From Clostridium sp. HBUAS56010 (GTDB taxonomy: Bacteria > Bacillota > Clostridia > Lachnospirales > Lachnospiraceae), in the NCBI RefSeq assembly GCF_007115105.1, contig NZ_SULJ01000012.1, positions 1 to 64,000 on the forward strand: a stretch of 64,000 nt of DNA, written 5' to 3'. Below, piece by piece: positions 59,061 through 64,000 of this stretch. The translations under genes and the position numbers were made by a program. Positions within the stretch are counted from its first letter, which is position 1, and each line of letters opens with the position of its first letter. A model generated the notes under the pieces. The model was not told the DNA's origin, did no database searches, and was given only the letters and a program-made list of their open reading frames with translations.

Positions 59061-59948
59061 ATGGTAGTTGAGATTGGTCATTTTATTATTTATTTAAGAG
59101 ATATTAAAAAAACATCAAAAAACACAGAGGTATCATACCAGAGGGATTTGATGCAGATGGCTTCCTTTTTGGGACAGCAGGGGATTACGGAAGTAGGCAA
59201 AGTCACAAAGACAAGCCTTAATTCTTATATCCTTTATCTGGAAAAGGCAGGAAGGGCAACGACTACCATATCAAGAACCCTGGCCTCCATGAAGGCATTT
59301 TTTCATTATGAGCGGGAGCAGGGAAATATCTTAAAAGATCCGGCAGAACTGATCAAGGCTCCTAAAGTGGAAAAGAAAGCACCTACCATACTTACGGTGG
59401 ATGAGGTGAACTGCCTGTTAAGTCAGCCTGACGGGGATTCCCCCAAAGAGCTGAGAGATCGTGCCATGCTGGAACTGCTTTATGCCACCGGAATCCGTGT
59501 GTCAGAGCTGATTCATTTAAAAAAAGTTGATTTAAATCTTTCCGTTGGTTATATTACCTGCCGGGATGAGCACAAAGAGCGCATGATTCCCTTTGGAAAG
59601 GTTGCAAAGCTCGCTCTTTCCGCATATATGGAACGGGGGAGGGAATATATGCTGAAGGAACAGGATGGAGAATGGCTCTTTACTAACTGTAACGGCAAGC
59701 CCATGAGCCGTCAGGGCTTTTGGAAGCTTATTAAGTTTTACGGTGATAAGGCCGGGATCGAAGCGGATATTACACCTCATTCCCTCAGACATTCCTTTGC
59801 CGCACATCTGCTGCGCAACGGTGCTGATATTCATGTGGTTCAGACCATGCTTGGTCATTCGGACATGGCGACTACGCAGATGTATATGAACTATACCAAA
59901 AAAGAGGTGGACCATCGTACTTATACAGGAGTTCATCCAAGAGGATAG
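59061..59948 (+). CDS. xerD: Site-specific tyrosine recombinase XerD
   Basis: This 295-residue protein resolves chromosome dimers at dif with XerC. An N-terminal SAM-like core-binding domain (to about residue 105) precedes the catalytic domain with Arg in LLYATGIRVSELIHL, HSLRHSFAAHLL, GHSDMATTQMYMNYT (catalytic His and Tyr). It is full-length, in contrast to the 186-residue recombinase at 11611. It stands alone behind its own promoter. Confidence 0.93.
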   Translation: MVVEIGHFIIYLRDIKKTSKNTEVSYQRDLMQMASFLGQQGITEVGKVTKTSLNSYILYLEKAGRATTTISRTLASMKAFFHYEREQGNILKDPAELIKAPKVEKKAPTILTVDEVNCLLSQPDGDSPKELRDRAMLELLYATGIRVSELIHLKKVDLNLSVGYITCRDEHKERMIPFGKVAKLALSAYMERGREYMLKEQDGEWLFTNCNGKPMSRQGFWKLIKFYGDKAGIEADITPHSLRHSFAAHLLRNGADIHVVQTMLGHSDMATTQMYMNYTKKEVDHRTYTGVHPRG

Positions 59949-59966
59949 GGATTTCAGCAACACTTC

Positions 59967-59998
59967 GATGCCTTCCGTAAACGATTACGGAGGGCATT
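59967..59998. terminator. Hairpin after xerD
   Basis: ATGCCTTCCGTA pairs with TACGGAGGGCAT through one wobble. There is no T-run, so it is a weak terminator or a processing stem. Confidence 0.5.
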
Positions 59999-60033
59999 CT
60001 GCCTGCAAAAAATCAACAGAGGGAAAACAGTAT

Positions 60034-60062
60034 TTGCCTGTATAACAGGTTTGCGCTATAAT
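60034..60062 (+). promoter_or_regulatory. apt promoter
   Basis: TTGCCT and TATAAT are separated by 17 bases, ahead of the apt start. Confidence 0.7.
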
Positions 60063-60117
60063 AAGTAAGGCTTTATATTTTGCCTGTGAAAATTAAAACT
60101 ATAATGAGGTATAAGAA

Positions 60118-60642
60118 ATGAAAAAGTTAGAAGAGTACGTCACAAGCATTCCGGATTTTCCGGAGGAAGGAATTATATTCCGGGATGTGACTACCATACT
60201 GGAAGATCCGGATGGTCTTTCTCTTGCAGTAGACGGGGTTCGCGGGATGTTAGAGGATGTGGAGTATGATTCTGTAATCGGGCCGGAATCAAGAGGATTT
60301 ATCTTTGGAGTTCCAGTTGCTTATGCAGAACATAAAGGATTTATTCCCATTCGTAAAAAAGGCAAGCTTCCAAGAGAAGTTCTTTCCGCAGATTACGAAC
60401 TGGAATATGGCACAGCAACCATAGAGATTCATAAAGATTCTATAAAACCAGGTCAGAAAGTAGTTGTTATTGATGACTTAATTGCGACAGGCGGCACCAT
60501 TGAAGCCATTATTAAACTGGTGGAAGAGCTTGGCGGTGTTGTGGTAAAGATCTGCTTTATCATGGAACTGGCAGGACTGAAAGGCAGAGAAAAACTGGCA
60601 GGTTATGATGTAGAATCCCTGATTGTCTACGAAGGAAAATAA
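60118..60642 (+). CDS. apt: Adenine phosphoribosyltransferase
   Basis: This 174-residue enzyme salvages adenine to AMP with PRPP. It has FPEEGIIFRDVTTIL, GPESRGFIFGVPVAY, KLPREVLSADYELEYG and the PRPP loop VVVIDDLIATGGT. Length and motifs are standard. Confidence 0.97.
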   Translation: MKKLEEYVTSIPDFPEEGIIFRDVTTILEDPDGLSLAVDGVRGMLEDVEYDSVIGPESRGFIFGVPVAYAEHKGFIPIRKKGKLPREVLSADYELEYGTATIEIHKDSIKPGQKVVVIDDLIATGGTIEAIIKLVEELGGVVVKICFIMELAGLKGREKLAGYDVESLIVYEGK

Positions 60643-60650
60643 ATACATGA

Positions 60651-60685
60651 AAAAGAGAATCCGCAGTATGGGTTCTCTTTTTATT
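60651..60685 (+). terminator. apt terminator
   Basis: AGAGAATCC pairs with GGGTTCTCT through one wobble and is followed by T residues. Confidence 0.85.
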
Positions 60686-60839
60686 TATCGATATATTTTT
60701 ATCAAAATTTATTTTTTTCGATACATCTTCCGGTGCTATTGATTTTATGAAATTCCCTATGCTATGATATGAATTATGTTACAGGCTGTATTGAAAGTGC
60801 AGCATATGAGAAATAGCGGATAGAGAAAGGAAGACATAA

Positions 60840-62063
60840 ATGGCCGTACATGTAATAGACGAAGCAAACAGATGTTTGAACTGTAAAAAGCCTATGTGCC
60901 GTCAGGGCTGCCCGATTAATACGCCGATCCCGCAGATGATCCAGGCATTTAAGGGCGGGGATATCAATGAAGCTGGAGAGATGTTATTTGAGAACAACCC
61001 CATGTCTTTGGTATGCTCCCTTGTATGCAATCATGAAAAACAATGTGAGGGACACTGCATTCTGGGAAGAAAAGGACAATCTGTCCATATCAGCAGCATA
61101 GAGAATTATATTTCTGACACTATTTTTGATAAGATAAAGATTGAATGTAAGCCAAAGAACGGGAAGATGGTAGCAGTTATTGGTGCAGGACCTGCAGGAA
61201 TTACCATTGCCATTTTGCTGACAAAAGAAGGTTACAGTGTGACGATTTTTGATGCAAAGGATAAGGTTGGAGGCGTACTTCAGTACGGAATCCCGGATTT
61301 CCGTCTGCCAAAGTCCATTCTGGAACGTTATAAAAAGAAACTGCTGGATATCGGTGTGAAGATCCGCCCCAATACTGCCATTGGCAATGCTTTGGAGATT
61401 AAGGATCTGGTCCGTGACGGATATCAGAGCATCTTCATCGGAACTGGTGTATGGAGACCGAAGACCCTGGGCGTAAAGGGAGAATCGTTAGGCAACGTTC
61501 ACTATGCCATTGATTATCTGGCGAATCCTGATGCCTATGATCTGGGAGATAAGGTAGCAATAATTGGCATGGGAAATTCAGCCATGGATGTGGCAAGAAC
61601 TGTAATCCGACATGGAGCAAGGAAAGTAACCCTCTATGCCAGAGGTCTGCACAGCACAGCCAGTGAGCATGAGACTACCTATGCCAGGCTTGACGGCGCT
61701 GATTTCCAGTTTGGAAAGCAGATTAAGGAGATCAATGAGGATGGTCCTGTATTCACTACCATTTTGTATGATGAAGAGGGCAATCAGATAGGAACCGAAG
61801 AAGAACCGGATCAGGTTTATGCGGATTCCACCATCGTATCCATCAGCCAGGGACCAAAGAGTAAGCTTGTCAGTACCACAGAAGGCTTAAAAGCCAGTCA
61901 GAACGGACTTCTCATGACCGATGATGAAGGCAGGACCACCATACCAGGTGTGTTTGCTTCCGGCGATGTTGTTCTGGGTGCAAGAACTGTAGTAGAAGCT
62001 GTGGCATATTCCAAAAAAGTTGCACATGCCATGGATGAATATATGAAGTCAAAAGAGGACTGA
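60840..62063 (+). CDS. GltD-like NAD(P)H-dependent flavin/Fe-S oxidoreductase
   Basis: This 407-residue protein has an N-terminal Cys-rich Fe-S domain (CLNCKKPMCRQGCP; CSLVCNHEKQCEGHC) followed by an FAD-binding GAGPAGITIAILL, the KVGGVLQYGIPDFRLPK motif and an NAD(P)-binding GMGNSAMDVAR. It matches the small subunit of glutamate synthase and related NfnB or dihydropyrimidine-dehydrogenase-type flavoproteins. It is shorter than typical GltD. No large subunit gene is nearby, so the electron partner is unknown. Confidence 0.85.
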   Translation: MAVHVIDEANRCLNCKKPMCRQGCPINTPIPQMIQAFKGGDINEAGEMLFENNPMSLVCSLVCNHEKQCEGHCILGRKGQSVHISSIENYISDTIFDKIKIECKPKNGKMVAVIGAGPAGITIAILLTKEGYSVTIFDAKDKVGGVLQYGIPDFRLPKSILERYKKKLLDIGVKIRPNTAIGNALEIKDLVRDGYQSIFIGTGVWRPKTLGVKGESLGNVHYAIDYLANPDAYDLGDKVAIIGMGNSAMDVARTVIRHGARKVTLYARGLHSTASEHETTYARLDGADFQFGKQIKEINEDGPVFTTILYDEEGNQIGTEEEPDQVYADSTIVSISQGPKSKLVSTTEGLKASQNGLLMTDDEGRTTIPGVFASGDVVLGARTVVEAVAYSKKVAHAMDEYMKSKED

Positions 62064-62068
62064 TCCTG

Positions 62069-62977
62069 ATGGATTACAGTAGTCTTATCAATCTTCAGGG
62101 AATGCTTTTTCTTCTGGTTGCAGCAGGAATTATTCTCAGAAAGACGGGAATAATGCCAGAGAGCGCAAAGTCTGTTTTAACAGATCTGGTGATCTGGCTG
62201 ATTCTTCCCTGCAACATTATCAGTTCTTTCTTTCTCCAGTTTAATCTGGAGATATTAAAAGGATTTCTGGTGATTCTCGTTATTGCCACGCTGATTCAGT
62301 TTGGGTGTCTGATGATTGCCCGGACCTTTTATAACAGAGAATCTTCCGGAAGAAAAAAAGTGCTTCAATACGGAACCGTATGTTCCAATGCAGGTTTTAT
62401 GGGCAATCCCATTGCAGAAGGCGTTTACGGAGCAGAAGGTCTTATGTATGCTTCCATATTTCTGGTTCCTCAGCGTATTGTCATGTGGTCGGCAGGGGTA
62501 TCTTATTTCACAGAAAGCCCGAACCGAAAGGCAGTTGTAAAGAAGGTGTTGACACACCCCTGTATTATAGCTGTTTTTATCGGATTATTTTTTATGCTTA
62601 CCCAATGGAGACTACCGGAATTTGTTGAGAATACCATAAGGAATATTGGTGGCTGTACCACTACCGTGTCCATGGTTTTAATAGGAACCATACTGGCAGA
62701 AGTCAGGCCATCGTCTATGTTTGACCGGGCTATTGTGAAGTATACGGTTATCCGGCTTTTGTTCATTCCCCTTCTGGTGGTGGCAGCCTGCAGGCTGGTA
62801 TCCGTAGATCCTCTCATTACAGGAGTGTCCGTACTTCTTACGGGAATGCCGGCTGGAAGTACCACAGCAATTCTGGCGGCAAAGTACGATGGAGATTATA
62901 TTTTTGCGACAAAATGTGTGGTAGTGACCACACTGTTATCCTTAATTACCATCCCTTTCTGGTGTGTGGTTTTGTAA
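62069..62977 (+). CDS. AEC-family (auxin efflux carrier-like) transporter
   Basis: This 302-residue membrane protein has about ten spans in two five-helix repeats. Conserved parts include GNPIAEGVYGAEGLMYASIF and LLTGMPAGSTTAILAAKYDGD. The family exports or imports organic acids and other small solutes in bacteria. The substrate is unknown. It follows the oxidoreductase by five bases, so the two are one operon. Confidence 0.85.
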   Translation: MDYSSLINLQGMLFLLVAAGIILRKTGIMPESAKSVLTDLVIWLILPCNIISSFFLQFNLEILKGFLVILVIATLIQFGCLMIARTFYNRESSGRKKVLQYGTVCSNAGFMGNPIAEGVYGAEGLMYASIFLVPQRIVMWSAGVSYFTESPNRKAVVKKVLTHPCIIAVFIGLFFMLTQWRLPEFVENTIRNIGGCTTTVSMVLIGTILAEVRPSSMFDRAIVKYTVIRLLFIPLLVVAACRLVSVDPLITGVSVLLTGMPAGSTTAILAAKYDGDYIFATKCVVVTTLLSLITIPFWCVVL

Positions 62978-63012
62978 AATGGCAGACGGTTTTATTCGTC
63001 TGCCATTTTCCG
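62976..63012 (+). terminator. Terminator of the oxidoreductase-AEC unit
   Basis: AAAATGGCAGACG pairs perfectly with CGTCTGCCATTTT around an eight-base loop. Confidence 0.9.
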
Positions 63013-63087
63013 TGATTCAGAAAACCGATTGTTGACTGCTCCGGAATATGATAGAATATTTTTATTGAAGAAAAGGAGGGATCGTTG

Positions 63088-64000
63088 ATGAAACGACTCG
63101 AGACAGATTTACATTTGCATTTAGACGGATCCTTATCCCTTGATGTGATCAAACATCTGGCGGCTGAGACTGGATATGATTTTTTAGGACGGGAAATTAA
63201 AGAAAGTGTTTCTGTAGGAGATAATTGTGAAAGCCTGACAGACTATCTGAAATGTTTTGATTTACCAGGACAGCTTCTGCAGACCGAAGAAGCTTTGGAA
63301 CTGGCAGCAAAAGACTTAACAGAGCGTCTGGAAAAAGCGGGTGTGCTCTATGCGGAGATCCGGTTTGCGCCCCAGCTTCATATGCAGAAGGGACTGACCA
63401 AGGAAAAAGCGGTGGAAGCCGTAATCCGGGGAGTGGAAAAAGGAAGCGGACAATCTCCTTTTAAAGCTGGAATTTTACTCTGTTCTATGGTCAATGGATC
63501 GGACCGTGAGAATGAGGAGACATTTGAGATCGCCTCTTCTTATCTGGAAAAAGGAGTGGCAGGCGTGGATATTGCAGGTCCGGAAGGATTGCTGCCCATG
63601 AACCACTTTGAATCTCTGTTTCGAATCGCATATGAAAAAGACGTTCCTTTTACCATTCACGCAGGGGAATGCGGGGATAGTGAAAATATTAGAAAAGCAG
63701 TATCTTACGGTGCAAAGAGAATTGGTCATGGTTGTGCAGCCATTCACTCTGAATCATGTATGGAGCTTCTAAAAAAGGAAAAGATTACATTAGAGATGTG
63801 TGTAATCAGTAATTTGCAGACCAAGGCAGTTGCTTCCATCAAAGAGCACCCATTGAAGGCGTTTTATGACAGAGGCATCCGTGTAACTTATAACACGGAT
63901 AACATAACCGTTTCTGATACATCTCTGGAAAAGGAAGCAGAACTGATTAAGAAAAATATGGGATTTACCGAAGCAGATTTAAGGCAGATGAACCGTTATG
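63088..64000 (+). CDS. add: Adenosine deaminase, 3' end cut by the window
   Basis: The open frame from ATG 63088 (AAGGAGGG ten bases upstream) runs to the window end without a stop, giving 304 codons; a usual family member has about 330. Zinc and catalytic motifs are HLHLDGS near the start, HAGECG, GAKRIGHGC and the distal Asp in YNTDN. The last reads NTDN where the animal enzyme has NTDD. The enzyme turns adenosine into inosine and fits purine salvage next to apt. Confidence 0.92.
   Translation, partial: MKRLETDLHLHLDGSLSLDVIKHLAAETGYDFLGREIKESVSVGDNCESLTDYLKCFDLPGQLLQTEEALELAAKDLTERLEKAGVLYAEIRFAPQLHMQKGLTKEKAVEAVIRGVEKGSGQSPFKAGILLCSMVNGSDRENEETFEIASSYLEKGVAGVDIAGPEGLLPMNHFESLFRIAYEKDVPFTIHAGECGDSENIRKAVSYGAKRIGHGCAAIHSESCMELLKKEKITLEMCVISNLQTKAVASIKEHPLKAFYDRGIRVTYNTDNITVSDTSLEKEAELIKKNMGFTEADLRQMNRY

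Overview
The window looks like a chromosomal segment of a low-GC, Gram-positive, probably spore-forming member of the Clostridia. Lachnospiraceae is the best guess. This is inferred from the T-box and TPP leaders, a Cheo-type LexA box at recA, spoIIM, a DUF1540 protein, a glucan/choline-binding-repeat protein, and AraR and AraK of clostridial type. No 16S rRNA sequence is present to confirm it.

Layout. Positions 1-1310 hold the tail of an rRNA/tRNA locus: a possible 5S 3' end, one degenerate tRNA-Asn, and tRNAs Glu, Thr, Met, Asp, Val, Leu, Arg and a second Arg with its own promoter. Positions 1641-10665 form a peptide-salvage-like cluster: two cytosolic class A beta-lactamase-fold serine hydrolases flank an oligopeptide ABC transporter (oppABCDF) and a cytosolic NlpC/P60 peptidase. 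Positions 10669-13508 hold a HAD phosphatase, a short tyrosine recombinase, and an HD-GYP protein with a small partner. The recombinase gene sits between two 27-bp inverted repeats (24/27 identical). The same segment carries a perfect TTGACA-N17-TATAAT promoter pointing outward. I interpret it as a promoter-inversion switch, and it is the most interesting object in the window.

Positions 13629-30137 carry mostly core genes: a YgjP-type metallopeptidase, recJ, glyA, a DUF1540 protein, a cell-wall-binding repeat protein, a 1421-residue double-activase/dehydratase protein, a CorA-type channel, a rhomboid-like membrane protein, pyk, lysA-like and a subtilase. Positions 30368-35384 hold SOS-controlled recA with recX, then rny and a D,D-carboxypeptidase. 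Positions 35774-40906 hold an arabinose operon (GH51 arabinofuranosidase, ribulokinase-type kinase, araD, araR) behind an AraR-like palindrome. It is followed by an AraC regulator, a small Cys-rich protein with a possible sigma-K promoter, and a GH2 beta-galactosidase.

Positions 45348-49730 (minus strand) hold a thiamin operon thiC-thiW-thiM-thiE-thiD under a TPP riboswitch and terminator. No thiazole-synthesis genes are present, so thiazole appears to be salvaged. Positions 49769-56555 (minus strand) hold a complete trpEGDCFBA operon behind a tryptophan T-box leader. Positions 56710-64000 hold proC, an ADP-ribose pyrophosphatase, spoIIM, xerD, apt, a GltD-like oxidoreductase, an AEC transporter and the 5' part of an adenosine deaminase gene cut by the window end.

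Several starts were moved inward from the longest open frame because the first start codon lies inside the Shine-Dalgarno sequence or far upstream of it. No database search was possible, so all names rest on motif reading.
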